NCBI RefSeq assembly: GCF_000757485.1 | Contig: NZ_JPYO01000041.1 | Location: forward strand, 248,001 to 312,000 | DNA: 64,000 bases | Reading direction: 5' to 3' | From: Achromobacter sp. RTa | Lineage (GTDB): Bacteria; Pseudomonadota; Gammaproteobacteria; Burkholderiales; Burkholderiaceae_B | In this document: in pieces, positions 17,859 through 27,222 of the stretch | Numbering within the stretch: the stretch's first letter is position 1 | Layout: every line of letters starts with the position of its first letter | Made by a program: the position numbers and the translations under genes | The notes under the pieces: model-generated | What the model was told of the DNA's origin: nothing | Databases searched by the model: none | The model's input: only the letters and a program-made list of their open reading frames with translations

Positions 17859-20800
17859 GCGCGTACCCGCCCTGGTGGCTGGCCAGGCGCGCATAGACCC
17901 CTTGCCGCTTCAGCAGCTGGTCGTGCGTGCCGGCCTCCGCCAGGGCGCCGCGCTCCAGCACCAGGATGAGGTCGGCGTCGCGGATCGTCGAGAGACGGTG
18001 CGCGATGACCAGCGTGGTCCGATGCCGCATCAGCACGTCGAGCGCGCCGCGCACCTGCATTTCGGACAGCGTGTCCAGGTGCGAGGTGGCTTCGTCCAGG
18101 ATCAGCACCGGCGCGTTCTTCAGGAAGGCGCGGGCGATGGAGATGCGCTGGCGCTGGCCGCCTGAGAGCTGCATGCCGCGCTCTCCCACCCGAGTGGCGA
18201 TGCCGTCGGGCAGGCTGCGCACGAAGTCCGCCAGCGCGGCCTGTTCCAGCGCGCGCGCCAGTTCCTCGGGGCTGGCCTCGGGCCGGGCCAGGCGGATATT
18301 GCCTTCCAGCGTGTCGTTGAACAGATAGGTGTCCTGCGTGACGAGCGCCACGCGTTCGCGCAGGCCGTCCAGCCGCAGTTGCCGCACGTCGATCCCGTCC
18401 AGCTTCACCGCGCCTTCGCGCGGGTCCCAGAAGCGCAGCAGCAGGCTGGCCACGGTGCTTTTGCCCGCGCCCGATGCGCCGACCACGGCGACCGTGGCGC
18501 CGGCCGGGACCTGGAAGCTCAGGTCGCGCAAGGTGTCTTCGCGCTTGCCGGGATAGGCGAAGCTGACGTGCTCGAACGCCAGCGACAGGCCGTAGGCTGC
18601 TGCAGGCGCCGCCAGCGGGCCGTCGGTGACCGGTTCGGGTTCGTTGGCCACCACGTGCAGGCGGCGGGTGGCGGCGATGGTGTCCGCCAGCTGGCGGCTG
18701 ACCTGGGAGATTTCCGATACCGGAAGGAAGGTGGCCAGCGCGATCAGCACCAGCAGCGGCAGCATGCTGGCCGATAACGCGCCGGCGGCGACCTGCAGGG
18801 CGCCCACGACCGCCACGGCCAGGCCGCCCAGCCCCATCGCCACCTCGAACCAGGCGGTCTGCCGGGACAGATCGCGCAGGATGTCCAGGCGGCGGACGCG
18901 GTACCGGTCGGCCACCAGCAGGAACTCATCGCGACGGCGGCCCGTGGCCTGGAAGGCGGTGAGGTCGGCCAGGCCCTGGATGGTGTCGGTGGCGTGCGCG
19001 CTCATTTCACCCAGCGCGTGCCGGGCCTTGTCGCCCAGCGCATCGACCTTGCTGCGCCCGCGCACCGGCGACACCAGCGCATAGGCCAGGAAGGGCAGCA
19101 GCGCCAGCGCCACCGGCCAGCTGTAGACGCCCAGGAATCCCAGCACGGACAGCGGCACCAGCACCGAGACGATGGCGGGCGCGATGGTGTGGGCATAGAA
19201 GTACTCCACCATCTCCACGTCTTGCGTGGCCAGCGCCACCAGGTCGCCGGAGCGGCGCTGCAGCAGATAGGCGGGCGCCAGCCGCTCCAGCTTGTCGTAG
19301 AGCTTGACCCGCATGTCGGCCAGCAGCTGGTAGGCCATGGCGTGGGCCAGCCAGGATTCCAGCCAGTGGAACAGCGCGGCCAGGGGCGCGGTGATCAGCA
19401 GGCCGACGACCAGCGAAGAAACGTCGCGCCCGTCGCGGATGGCGGCGACGATCAGCGCGCTGAAGATACCCACGCCGATGAAGGCGGCTACCCGCGCCAC
19501 GCCCAGCAGGATGGTGGCCGCCAGGGTGCCGCGCCACGGGCGCACCACCGACAGCAGCGTGCCCAGCGTGTCGCGCCAGCCGACCTGGGCGGCGTCCGCG
19601 TCCAGGGCGCGCAGCGCCGGCCCTTGCGTGCCCGGGCCGTCCCCGGATGTGTCGGTTCGGGGGGCGGGAGGGGAGGCGTTCGCGGCGGCGGGGCTGCCGG
19701 CCGCGGGGTTCCGGTGCGCCTCGGCCTGCTCGCGCATCAGGCTGTGGTACAGGCCGCCTTGCTCCATCAGCGCGGCGTGCGTGCCGGCTTCCACGACCCG
19801 CCCCTGGTCCAGCACCAGGCAGCGGTCGGCGCCGATGACGCTGGCCAGCCGATGGGCCAGGATCAGCGTCGTGCGGCCGGCCATCAGCCGGTCCAGGGCC
19901 TGCTGGATCAGCGCTTCGTTCTCCGTGTCCACCGAGGACAGCGCTTCGTCCAGGATGAGAATGGGGGCGTCGCGCAGCAGGGCGCGGGCGATCGCCACGC
20001 GCTGGCGCTGGCCGCCGGACAATTGCAGGCCGCGTTCGCCGATGCGGGTGGCGTAGCCGTCGGGCAGCGCCATGATGAAGTCGTCGATATTGGCGGCGCG
20101 GGCGGCGGCGCGCACCTGTTCGTGCGTGGCGTCGGGGCGGCCCAGCCGCAGGTTGTCGTCGATGGTGCCGTGGAACAGCGTGATGTCCTGGCTGACCAGC
20201 GCGATGTGCGACAGCAGGGCCTGCGTATCGAGCCCGTTCACGTCATGGCCGCCGACCCGGATGGTGCCCGACTGCGGCACGCATTCGCGCAGCAGCAGGC
20301 GCACGATGGTCGACTTGCCCGCGCCGCTGGGCCCGACCACGCCGACGCGTTCGCCCGCCGCAATGCGGAAGGCCAGCCCCTGGTGCGCGCGGCGTTCGGG
20401 CGTGTAGGAGAACGCCACGTCGTCGAATTCGATGGTGGGCGCCAGCCGCGCCGGTGCGCCGCCGGCCGCGCGCGCGTCGGGCGCGGGCGTCAAGGGCTGG
20501 GCGTCTATCAAGGCATGGATGCTGACGGCCGCCGATTGGCCCAGCATGCCCCGGTGCAGCACCGAGCGCAGGTCGCGCAGCGGGCGGAAGATTTCGGTGC
20601 CGGCCATCAGCACGATCAGCAGCGCCTCCACGCTCATGTCGCCGGCGGCCACGCGCCAGGCGCCCAGCGTCAGGGCCAGCGCCGCGCCCAGGGCCACGCC
20701 CAGGTCGCTGATGCCGCGCGTCAGCAGGCTGACCGACAGCACCCAGAAGGTGTTGTCCGAGAGGCTGCGGGCGCGGGCGGCCAGCCGCTGGCCCCAGGCC

Positions 20801-21444
20801 TTGCCCTGGCCGTAGGACTTCAGCGTGGGCAGCCCCTGCACCGCGTCGAGGAAATCCTCGCCGAAATCGTTCAGCGAGCGCGTGCGGGCCAGGCTGGCGC
20901 GGCGGTCCAGCATGTGCACGGCCATGGGGCCGAACAGCGCGAACAGCGCGGCCGCCAGGAAGACCAGGGCGGTCGGCACGTCCCAGAACGCGATCACGGC
21001 GAAGATTGCGAAGGGCGCCGCCGCCGCGATGGCCACCTGAGGAAGGTACTGGCCGAAGAAGGTCTGCAATTGCTCGACGCCGTCGACCACCGTCAGCATC
21101 ACACCGCCCGTGCGCTGGTTGGCGAACCAGGCCGGGCCCAAACTGACGATGCGGTCGTAGAGCCGGCCGCGCAGCGCCTGCTGCACCTCGGCCGAGCTGC
21201 GGTTGGCCTGCACGGTGCGCCAGTGGTCGAAGCCTGCGCGCAGCAGCACCATCGCGGCCACGTACAGCGCGGGGGCGATCCAGTCCTGCCATGGCGCGCC
21301 CTCGAACACACGGGCCAGCAACTGGCCCAGGAACACGTAGCGCGCGATGCCCGCGGCCAGGGCCAGCAGGCCCAGGAATATGCCGCCCGCCATGCCGGCG
21401 CGCAGCCCCTCGGTCAGACGCCAAAGCCGTGAATCGAAATACAT
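17830..21444 (-). CDS. fused ABC exporter, CydD/CydC-like tandem permease-ATPase
   Basis: 1204 residues containing two complete membrane-ATPase halves: six-helix exporter domain, ATPase, ~40-residue Pro/Ala-rich linker near 600, then a second pair. Both ATPase sites look intact: Walker A lysines at 377 (GPSGAGKST) and 995 (GASGAGKST), signatures LSGGQRQRVA and LSGGQRQRIS, Walker B ILILDEALSS and VLILDEATSH. The halves resemble CydD and CydC, the heterodimeric thiol/heme exporter, but are one polypeptide here. No cytochrome bd genes are adjacent, so the cargo is uncertain. It is divergent from a GcvA-like LysR regulator. Confidence 0.87.
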   Translation of the reverse strand: MYFDSRLWRLTEGLRAGMAGGIFLGLLALAAGIARYVFLGQLLARVFEGAPWQDWIAPALYVAAMVLLRAGFDHWRTVQANRSSAEVQQALRGRLYDRIVSLGPAWFANQRTGGVMLTVVDGVEQLQTFFGQYLPQVAIAAAAPFAIFAVIAFWDVPTALVFLAAALFALFGPMAVHMLDRRASLARTRSLNDFGEDFLDAVQGLPTLKSYGQGKAWGQRLAARARSLSDNTFWVLSVSLLTRGISDLGVALGAALALTLGAWRVAAGDMSVEALLIVLMAGTEIFRPLRDLRSVLHRGMLGQSAAVSIHALIDAQPLTPAPDARAAGGAPARLAPTIEFDDVAFSYTPERRAHQGLAFRIAAGERVGVVGPSGAGKSTIVRLLLRECVPQSGTIRVGGHDVNGLDTQALLSHIALVSQDITLFHGTIDDNLRLGRPDATHEQVRAAARAANIDDFIMALPDGYATRIGERGLQLSGGQRQRVAIARALLRDAPILILDEALSSVDTENEALIQQALDRLMAGRTTLILAHRLASVIGADRCLVLDQGRVVEAGTHAALMEQGGLYHSLMREQAEAHRNPAAGSPAAANASPPAPRTDTSGDGPGTQGPALRALDADAAQVGWRDTLGTLLSVVRPWRGTLAATILLGVARVAAFIGVGIFSALIVAAIRDGRDVSSLVVGLLITAPLAALFHWLESWLAHAMAYQLLADMRVKLYDKLERLAPAYLLQRRSGDLVALATQDVEMVEYFYAHTIAPAIVSVLVPLSVLGFLGVYSWPVALALLPFLAYALVSPVRGRSKVDALGDKARHALGEMSAHATDTIQGLADLTAFQATGRRRDEFLLVADRYRVRRLDILRDLSRQTAWFEVAMGLGGLAVAVVGALQVAAGALSASMLPLLVLIALATFLPVSEISQVSRQLADTIAATRRLHVVANEPEPVTDGPLAAPAAAYGLSLAFEHVSFAYPGKREDTLRDLSFQVPAGATVAVVGASGAGKSTVASLLLRFWDPREGAVKLDGIDVRQLRLDGLRERVALVTQDTYLFNDTLEGNIRLARPEASPEELARALEQAALADFVRSLPDGIATRVGERGMQLSGGQRQRISIARAFLKNAPVLILDEATSHLDTLSEMQVRGALDVLMRHRTTLVIAHRLSTIRDADLILVLERGALAEAGTHDQLLKRQGVYARLASHQGGYALSSATSLPT

Positions 21445-21516
21445 TGCAATCTCCTTCCAGAGCTTGCATGGTCCCCCATACCGCAGGGCGGCGAAAGCGA
21501 TAGTTTTTCAATAAGA

Positions 21517-21535
21517 GGTTGAGATAAACTCAACC
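21517..21535. promoter_or_regulatory. perfect 7-bp inverted repeat abutting LysR start codon
   Basis: GGTTGAG-ATAAA-CTCAACC is a perfect dyad whose right arm ends one base before the LysR ATG at 21537. It lies between the divergent ABC exporter (start 21444) and LysR genes and is the obvious autoregulatory site. It leaves no room for a Shine-Dalgarno sequence in front of the LysR gene. Confidence 0.65.
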
Positions 21536-21536
21536 C

Positions 21537-22490
21537 ATGCCTGATCTGCCCAACCGCACGCCGCCGCTGGCCGCGCTGCGCGCCTTCGAAGCCGTGGCCC
21601 GCCTGGGCAGCCTCAGCCGTGCCGCCGCCGAACTCAACGTGACCAAGAGCGCCGTCAGCCACCAGCTGCGGGCGCTGGAGGCCGATCTGGGCGTCACGCT
21701 GCTGCGCCGGGGCGGCACGGTGCGACGCGCCGAGACCACCGGCGCGGGCGCCGATCTGCTGGCGTCGGTGCAACAGGCCTTGACCCTGCTCGAGACCGCC
21801 TGCCGCAATGTCCGGGCGACGGCCCGCGGCAGGCGGCGGTATACCCTGAACGTGTCGGCCAACCCGTCGCTGGCCGCCCTCTGGCTGGCGCCGCGCATCG
21901 GCCGGTTCATCGAATTGCACCCCGACATCGACATCCAGGTCTATCTGCACGCCAGCCAGGATCCGGCCTGGAAGAGCCAGGACATCGACCTGGCCTTCCT
22001 GCACGTGCGCGCCATGGGTCCGCACAACGCCGAGCCTGGAGACATCCCGCTCATGACGGAGACGGTCGTGCCGGTCTGCAGCCCCGCGCTGGTTCCGGAG
22101 GCCGACCGCGGCGATCCGCGCATCTTCACGCGCCACCGCTGGCTGGAGGAGAAGCACATCGACAGCCCCGAGACCGACTGGCGCACCTGGAGCCCGCGGC
22201 TGGGGCTGGCCGAATCCGACTGGCAGGAGCCCATGGTGCTGAGCGGCATGAGCACGATCGCCGCTGCGGCCGCAGCCGGGGTGGGCATCGCGCTGGGGCG
22301 GGCGCCGCTGATCGACGAGGAACTGGCCAGCGGCCGGCTGGTGCCTCTGGTGCCGCAGCTGCGCATGGCGGGGTCCTGGGGGTATGTGATGAGGATTCAG
22401 CCGAACCGGCCGATGGATGCTTCGCTGCCGGCGCTGGTGGAATTCCTGGCCGCGGAAGGGCGCAGCCCCGGCGCATGGCAGAATCCGTAG
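21537..22490 (+). CDS. LysR family regulator, GcvA-like
   Basis: 317 residues. The opening RTPPLAALRAFEAVARLGSL is typical of the GcvA/AmpR branch, with the helix-turn-helix in SLSRAAAELNVTKSAVSHQLRALE. The effector domain ends in a GIALGRAPLIDEELASGRLV stretch shared with that branch. It is divergent from the fused ABC exporter, its probable target. The start has no ribosome site because an operator-like palindrome ends one base upstream; translation of a leaderless or very short-leader mRNA is possible. Confidence 0.9.
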   Translation: MPDLPNRTPPLAALRAFEAVARLGSLSRAAAELNVTKSAVSHQLRALEADLGVTLLRRGGTVRRAETTGAGADLLASVQQALTLLETACRNVRATARGRRRYTLNVSANPSLAALWLAPRIGRFIELHPDIDIQVYLHASQDPAWKSQDIDLAFLHVRAMGPHNAEPGDIPLMTETVVPVCSPALVPEADRGDPRIFTRHRWLEEKHIDSPETDWRTWSPRLGLAESDWQEPMVLSGMSTIAAAAAAGVGIALGRAPLIDEELASGRLVPLVPQLRMAGSWGYVMRIQPNRPMDASLPALVEFLAAEGRSPGAWQNP

Positions 22491-22507
22491 CGCGGGGCAC
22501 GGGCGCA

Positions 22508-22544
22508 AAGAAACCGCCCCTGGCCGGCGGACGGCAAGGGGCGG
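22508..22544 (-). terminator. Rho-independent terminator of the ABC importer operon
   Basis: On the minus strand the arms CCGCCCCT and AGGGGCGG (22514-22521 and 22537-22544) enclose a GC-rich loop and are followed by TTTCTTT. It lies 42 bases after the ATPase stop at 22586. On the plus strand no T-run follows, so it serves the leftward operon. Confidence 0.6.
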
Positions 22545-22585
22545 AATCGGGAGCCTCGCAAGGCCTCTTCGATTCGGGAGATGCC

Positions 22586-23386
22586 CTACACGGCCAGTTC
22601 CATGCTGCGCGTGACTTCCTCTTGCACGCGCTCCCAGATGGCCCGCTTCAGTTCCACGAAGCGGGGCGACAGCTGCACATCGGCGCTGCGTGGATGGGGC
22701 AGGTCGTTGTGGATGTCCTGCACGATGCGTCCGGGCTTGGAGCCCATGACGGCCATCCGGGTGGACAGGGTCAGCGCCTCGTCGATCGAATGCGTGATGA
22801 AGACGATGGTCTTGCCGCTCTGTTCATAGATGGACAGCAGCTGGTCCTGCAGCACCTGCCGGGTCATGGCGTCCAGCGCGGCGAAGGGTTCGTCGAACAG
22901 CATCACGGCAGGATCGTTGGCCAGCACGCGGGCGATCGACACGCGCTGCTTCATGCCGCCCGACAGCGCGTGCGGATACTTGTCCGCCGCCTGCTTCAGC
23001 CCGACCATCTCGATGTACTTGCGCGCGATGGGCGCGCGTTCCTGGCGGGACATGCCGCGCATCTTCAGGCCGAACTCCACGTTCTCCTGGACGGTGCGCC
23101 AGGGGAATAGCGCGTATTGCTGGAACACCATGCCGCAGGCGGCGGTCACGTCGGTCACCGGCTTGCCGTTGACGGCGATGCTGCCGCTGTCGGGCGCGAT
23201 GAAGCCGGCCATCAGGTTCAGCAGCGTGGACTTGCCGCAGCCGGACGCGCCCAGCAGCACGAGGAATTCGCCGCGCCGGACCTCCAGGTCGACCTTGTCG
23301 AGCACGGTGATGCCGCCGTAGGACTTGGAAACGCCGGCAAGGCGGATCATCGTATCGTCGCTCATCGTTGCCATGACAGCACCCAT
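22586..23386 (-). CDS. ABC transporter ATP-binding protein, taurine/nitrate/sulfonate type
   Basis: 266 residues of the SsuB/TauB/NrtD class. Walker A is GASGCGKST, the signature LSGGMKQRVSIARVL and Walker B VMLFDEPFAALD. Three closely spaced Met codons (positions 1, 5 and 8) make the exact start uncertain; the longest form overlaps the permease stop by 25 bases, as expected for coupling. It is the third gene of the binding protein-permease-ATPase operon read leftward and energises uptake at the inner membrane. Confidence 0.88.
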   Translation of the reverse strand: MGAVMATMSDDTMIRLAGVSKSYGGITVLDKVDLEVRRGEFLVLLGASGCGKSTLLNLMAGFIAPDSGSIAVNGKPVTDVTAACGMVFQQYALFPWRTVQENVEFGLKMRGMSRQERAPIARKYIEMVGLKQAADKYPHALSGGMKQRVSIARVLANDPAVMLFDEPFAALDAMTRQVLQDQLLSIYEQSGKTIVFITHSIDEALTLSTRMAVMGSKPGRIVQDIHNDLPHPRSADVQLSPRFVELKRAIWERVQEEVTRSMELAV

Positions 23387-24132
23387 CGTTCAAGTAGACG
23401 CAAACACAGATCGGTCACCAGCACGGTGAAGCTGATCAGGACCATGCCGAGCACCACGGTGTCGGTCTGGAAGAACTCCTTGCCGTTCATGATCATGAAG
23501 CCCAGGCCTTCCTTGGACGCCACCAGCTCGGCCGAGATGACGCAGGTCCAGGACAGCCCCAGGATGATCTTCATCCCGGACAGGATCTGCGGCAGACAGC
23601 CCGGGAACAGCACTTCGCGCATGACCTGCCATCGGTTGGCGCCCAGGTTGCGGGCGGCCCGCACCAGCACGGGATCGATGCTGCGGGTGGCTTCCATCAC
23701 GTAGAGCAGGGCGGGCACGAAGGAGCCCATGAAAACGATGCTGTACTTCTGCGTTTCGGTGATGCCGAACCACAGCAGCGACAGCGGGATCCAGCTCATG
23801 GACGGCAGCGGGCGCAGGAAGGAAATGATGGGATCGAAAACGGCGCGCGCCACCTTGGACGTGCCGAGCAGGATGCCCAGGGGGATGGCCACGGCGACGG
23901 CCGCCATGAAACCCACCATGACACGCCGGGTCGAGGCCAGCACGTTGTAGAACAGCGTGCCCTGGTCCGACATGGACAGGGCGCGCGCCAGGACCTGGGA
24001 GGGCGCGGGCAGGAATATCGGATCCACCGCGCCGGCGCGGCACAGGGCTTCCCAGCACAGCAGGAAACCCAGCAGCGATAGCGCGCTGACCCAGATCAGC
24101 CGCGTTTCCCGTGAAGACGAACGTATGGACAT
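23362..24132 (-). CDS. ABC transporter permease, taurine/nitrate/sulfonate type
   Basis: 256 residues with six hydrophobic segments. The cytoplasmic coupling loop is the EAA-type sequence RAARNLGANRWQVMREVLFPGCLPQI, characteristic of SsuC/TauC-class permeases. It starts 18 bases after the stop of the binding-protein gene and overlaps the ATPase gene. It forms the membrane channel of this importer. Confidence 0.88.
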   Translation of the reverse strand: MSIRSSSRETRLIWVSALSLLGFLLCWEALCRAGAVDPIFLPAPSQVLARALSMSDQGTLFYNVLASTRRVMVGFMAAVAVAIPLGILLGTSKVARAVFDPIISFLRPLPSMSWIPLSLLWFGITETQKYSIVFMGSFVPALLYVMEATRSIDPVLVRAARNLGANRWQVMREVLFPGCLPQILSGMKIILGLSWTCVISAELVASKEGLGFMIMNGKEFFQTDTVVLGMVLISFTVLVTDLCLRLLERWVLSWQR

Positions 24133-24150
24133 AGGCGGACGGTCCCGTGC

Positions 24151-25149
24151 TTAGAGGTACGAGACCTGGACCCAGTCCTTGACCTTGGGCGCGCGGTCGA
24201 TCTGCTTGAGCGAAACCAGCATCTCCGCGAGCTTCTGCATGCCGCTGACGAAATTGCCGGGATCCACCATCAGCGCCTTCTGGTCGGCCGCGGAATACCA
24301 CTGCGTCTGCTTGATGACGGCCAACTGGTCTTCCTTGGACAGGCCCGTCAGTTCCAGCAGCACGCCCGCGGCTTCCTCGGGCTGTCCGCTCAGCATGGCG
24401 TTGGCTTCGAACACCGCCCGCAGGAACTTGCGCACCGCATCGGGATCGTCCTTGCCCAGCTTGGCGCGCGTGAGCAGGACATCCGGGCCGGGCGTGATCG
24501 CATATTGCTTGTAGAGCGAGAAGGCAGTGTCGTCCAGCAGCACATGGGTGCCCGGCACGGCCTTGATGCGGTCGAAGGCCGGGGTCCAGGCAACGGCCGC
24601 GTCGATCTGCTTGCCCTGGTAGGCCGACAGGATGTTGGTGGCGGGCAGGTTGATGATGGACACGTCCTTGTCCGGGTCCAGCCCGGCCTGGCGCAGCACG
24701 TCCAGCAGCAGCACGTGGGCGCTGGAAGCGTAGGTGACGCCGATCTTCTTGCCTTTCAGGCCGGCGACGGACGTAACGTCCTCGCGCACCAGCACCCCTT
24801 CGGCGCGGCCGAAGTTGTTGGGCGTGGCGATGACCTGGAACTGGCGCGCGCCCGCGGCCATCAGGGCCAGCGACGACACCACGCCGGTGCCGGCCAGATC
24901 GACGTTGCCCGCCATCACCGCGCTCATGCGGTCGGAAGAGGTCGCGAAGCTCTGCCATTTGATGTCCAGCCCCTGTTTGGCGAACAGGCCGGTCTTCATG
25001 GCGATGTAGGCCGAATAGTGGCCCAGCCAGGCAGAGCCGCCGTAGGTATACGAGGGCGTGGCCGCGCGGCCGATCATGGGAAATCCGAGGACGCTTGCGC
25101 CCGCCAGTGCCGCGGTGCGCGCCAACATGGCGCGGCGGTTCATGTTCAT
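24151..25149 (-). CDS. ABC transporter substrate-binding protein, NMT1/TauA-like
   Basis: 332 residues. A twin-arginine-like or Sec signal (NRRAMLARTAALAGASVLG...RAA) precedes the mature domain. The fold is that of SsuA/TauA/NMT1 proteins: SAWLGHYSAYIAMKTGLFAKQGLDIKW, GNVDLAGTG and DAAVAWTPAFDRI are typical. Such proteins bind taurine, sulfonates, nitrate, pyrimidine precursors or small aromatic acids. The divergent FAD oxidoreductase suggests an amine- or amino-acid-like ligand; this is inference. Confidence 0.88.
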   Translation of the reverse strand: MNMNRRAMLARTAALAGASVLGFPMIGRAATPSYTYGGSAWLGHYSAYIAMKTGLFAKQGLDIKWQSFATSSDRMSAVMAGNVDLAGTGVVSSLALMAAGARQFQVIATPNNFGRAEGVLVREDVTSVAGLKGKKIGVTYASSAHVLLLDVLRQAGLDPDKDVSIINLPATNILSAYQGKQIDAAVAWTPAFDRIKAVPGTHVLLDDTAFSLYKQYAITPGPDVLLTRAKLGKDDPDAVRKFLRAVFEANAMLSGQPEEAAGVLLELTGLSKEDQLAVIKQTQWYSAADQKALMVDPGNFVSGMQKLAEMLVSLKQIDRAPKVKDWVQVSYL

Positions 25150-25353
25150 AGTATTCCCCTACGTGAATGTAGATTGACTGATGGATGTCATGTCACCGGC
25201 GCTCTTGGGGCGCGGCAGACGTGACTTTCGCCTGTACATCGGCCGGCGGCGTGAATATAAGCAGCAGCGATGGTCAGATTTCGCCGGGCTTATATTGCGG
25301 CGGCTCCGGAAGGCGGGGTTCACACTCGCGCCACTTGTCCTTGGAGCCTTGTC

Positions 25354-26541
25354 TTGAAAAGCTATGACGTGATCGTGATTGGTGCCGGCGTGATCGGCAG
25401 TTCCGTGGCCTTCCACCTTGCGGAGCTCGGTGCGAAGAACGTGCTGGTGCTTGATCGGGCGACGATCGGCGCGGGCACTACATCGCAGTCCTCCGGCATT
25501 CTGCGCACGCATTACTCGGTGCGCGAGAACGTGGAGCTGGCGCAGCGCTCGTGGGGCGTGTTCAACGATTTCGCCAACTATGTCGGCGACGAAGAGGCCT
25601 CGTGCGGCCTGGTCAAGTGCGGCTATCTCATCAGCGCGGCGAACGACGGCAAGCTGGAGCCGCTGCGCAGCGCCCTGGCGCAACAGGTGCGGCAGGGCAT
25701 CGCGCTGGAAATGCTGACCCCCGCCCAGGCCCGGGAACTGCTGCCGATAGCGTCGTTCGACGATGCCGCGCTGATCGGTTTCGAGCCCGATGCGGGCTTC
25801 GCCGACGCCTATCTCGTGGCCACCAGCTTCGCGCGCGGCGCGCGCCGCCGCGGCGTCACCATCCGCGAGAACGTCGACGTGCGGGGCCTGCTGGTCGAGA
25901 ACGGCCGGGTCGCTGGAGTGTCCACCTCGGAAGGCGACTACGCCAGCCCGCTCGTCATCAGCACGCAGAACATCTGGACGTCGGAACTGGCGGCCTGGAC
26001 GGGCGTGCCCATGCCCGTCGTGCCGGAGCGCCACGCCGTGCTGGCGCTGGAGTGCGAGCAGGCGCCCTATACCTATTCCATGCCCGTCTACAAGGACCTG
26101 GCGTCGCCGGGAATGTTGTACTGCCGCAGCTATGGCGGCAACCAGATGCTGGTGAGCGAGGGCGTCGTCGGCGAAAAGCTGCAGCAAAGCGAGACCGAGC
26201 AGGGCGACATTCCGCTGGACTACGTTGCCGAGGTCGGCGCCCAGGTGGCCGAGCGCTTCCCCGCGTACGAGACGGCCGGCCTGGCCTCTTCCTGGACGGG
26301 GGTGTACGACGTCACTCCCGACTGGAATCCCGTGCTGGGCCGCGTCGGCGGCGTGGCCGGCCTGATCGTGGGATTCGGCTTCTCGGGCCATGGCTTCAAG
26401 CTGTCGCCTACCGTGGGCCGGGTGCTGGCGCAGGAAGCGCTGGGCCTGCCTACCGATGTGTCGCTCGCGCCGTACGGCATCGGCCGTTTCCAGAGCGGCG
26501 CGCTGCTTACCGGGAAGTACGGCCTTGGCGCAGTGTCCTGA
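25354..26541 (+). CDS. FAD-dependent oxidoreductase, DAO/sarcosine-oxidase-like
   Basis: 395 residues if started at TTG 25354, which has GGAG seven bases upstream and brings the Rossmann motif GAGVIG to residues 10-15. An ATG at 25270 would add 28 residues of unlikely tail. The fold is the DAO family, resembling sarcosine oxidase beta and dimethylglycine dehydrogenase: QSSGILRTHYS near the flavin attachment region and the C-terminal GLIVGFGFSGHGFKLSPTVG. Such enzymes oxidise secondary or tertiary amino acids. It is divergent from the NMT1-type importer and followed by hutD-like and etfBA genes, so ETF may take its electrons. Confidence 0.83.
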   Translation: MKSYDVIVIGAGVIGSSVAFHLAELGAKNVLVLDRATIGAGTTSQSSGILRTHYSVRENVELAQRSWGVFNDFANYVGDEEASCGLVKCGYLISAANDGKLEPLRSALAQQVRQGIALEMLTPAQARELLPIASFDDAALIGFEPDAGFADAYLVATSFARGARRRGVTIRENVDVRGLLVENGRVAGVSTSEGDYASPLVISTQNIWTSELAAWTGVPMPVVPERHAVLALECEQAPYTYSMPVYKDLASPGMLYCRSYGGNQMLVSEGVVGEKLQQSETEQGDIPLDYVAEVGAQVAERFPAYETAGLASSWTGVYDVTPDWNPVLGRVGGVAGLIVGFGFSGHGFKLSPTVGRVLAQEALGLPTDVSLAPYGIGRFQSGALLTGKYGLGAVS

Positions 26542-27151
26542 TCCCGCGCCCGCCGGGCCCGTCAACTGGGTTGCGCTGCCGCCCGAGCCCTGGAAGAACG
26601 GAGCGGGCTCGACCCGCACGCTGGCCGCGGACGGCGCCAAGCGCTGGCGCGTCAGCATCGCCGATATCGATCGCGATGGCCCGTATTCCCGCTTTCCCGG
26701 CTATGACCGCGTATCGGTCGTGCTGTCGGGGCAGGGCGTGGAATTGCGCGGCGAGGGCGCGCCGGTCCTGCTCCGGCACGGGGTGCCCGCCGGATTCGCG
26801 GGCGAGGCAGCCTTCCAGTCCCGTCTGCTGGGCGAGCCGGTGCGCGTGTTGAACCTGTTCGTGTTGCGTGGCGCGGCGTCGGCCCGCGTGCACGCCATCG
26901 GAGTAATGGCCGCGGCGCTGTCGGCGGGCGGGCTGCGCGGCCCGGCGCGGACGATACGGCTGGTGGTGGCGCTGCGTCCTGGCCGCCTGCGCGGCGAGGG
27001 GGTGGACGCGCCGCTGGCGGCGGGGGAGTTTGTCTTGGTGGAGGCCGACGGCGACGCCGGCGCGGCGTTCACCCCCGAGGTTGGCCCGCCGGCCGGCGGC
27101 CTCGCTGCCGTGGCGCTGGATATCCGGATCGCCGCGCAGGCCTGTACCTGA
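26525..27151 (+). CDS. hutD: HutD family protein
   Basis: 208 residues if started at TTG 26525, which overlaps the oxidoreductase end by 17 bases; no ATG or GTG suits the fold better. The N-terminus [21 protein letters not shown] matches the HutD/Ves signature WKNGxGxTR, and [22 protein letters not shown] continues the cupin-like fold. HutD proteins accompany histidine utilisation genes and may be metabolite sensors; their biochemical role is unsettled. Here it lies between an amine oxidase-like gene and etfB, away from hutHUI, although hutG is 3 kb downstream. Confidence 0.78.
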   Translation: MAQCPDPAPAGPVNWVALPPEPWKNGAGSTRTLAADGAKRWRVSIADIDRDGPYSRFPGYDRVSVVLSGQGVELRGEGAPVLLRHGVPAGFAGEAAFQSRLLGEPVRVLNLFVLRGAASARVHAIGVMAAALSAGGLRGPARTIRLVVALRPGRLRGEGVDAPLAAGEFVLVEADGDAGAAFTPEVGPPAGGLAAVALDIRIAAQACT

Positions 27152-27222
27152 AACCGTTTGCGCCGCGTGCCGGGTCCGGCGGTTCCGCGGGCGCATGTGA
27201 TTCTTTTGTCCTGGAGGTTTTC

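Noticed and set aside
15168..17894. 908-residue open frame on the minus strand opposite the penicillin acylase gene
   Set aside because: It is the high-GC antisense shadow of a gene with full catalytic motifs; its composition (Arg/Gly/His-rich, no domain) is typical of shadows.
18994..21432. 812-residue plus-strand open frame opposite the fused ABC exporter
   Set aside because: It lies entirely inside the ABC gene on the other strand and has a Gln/Arg/His-rich, low-complexity translation with no motif.
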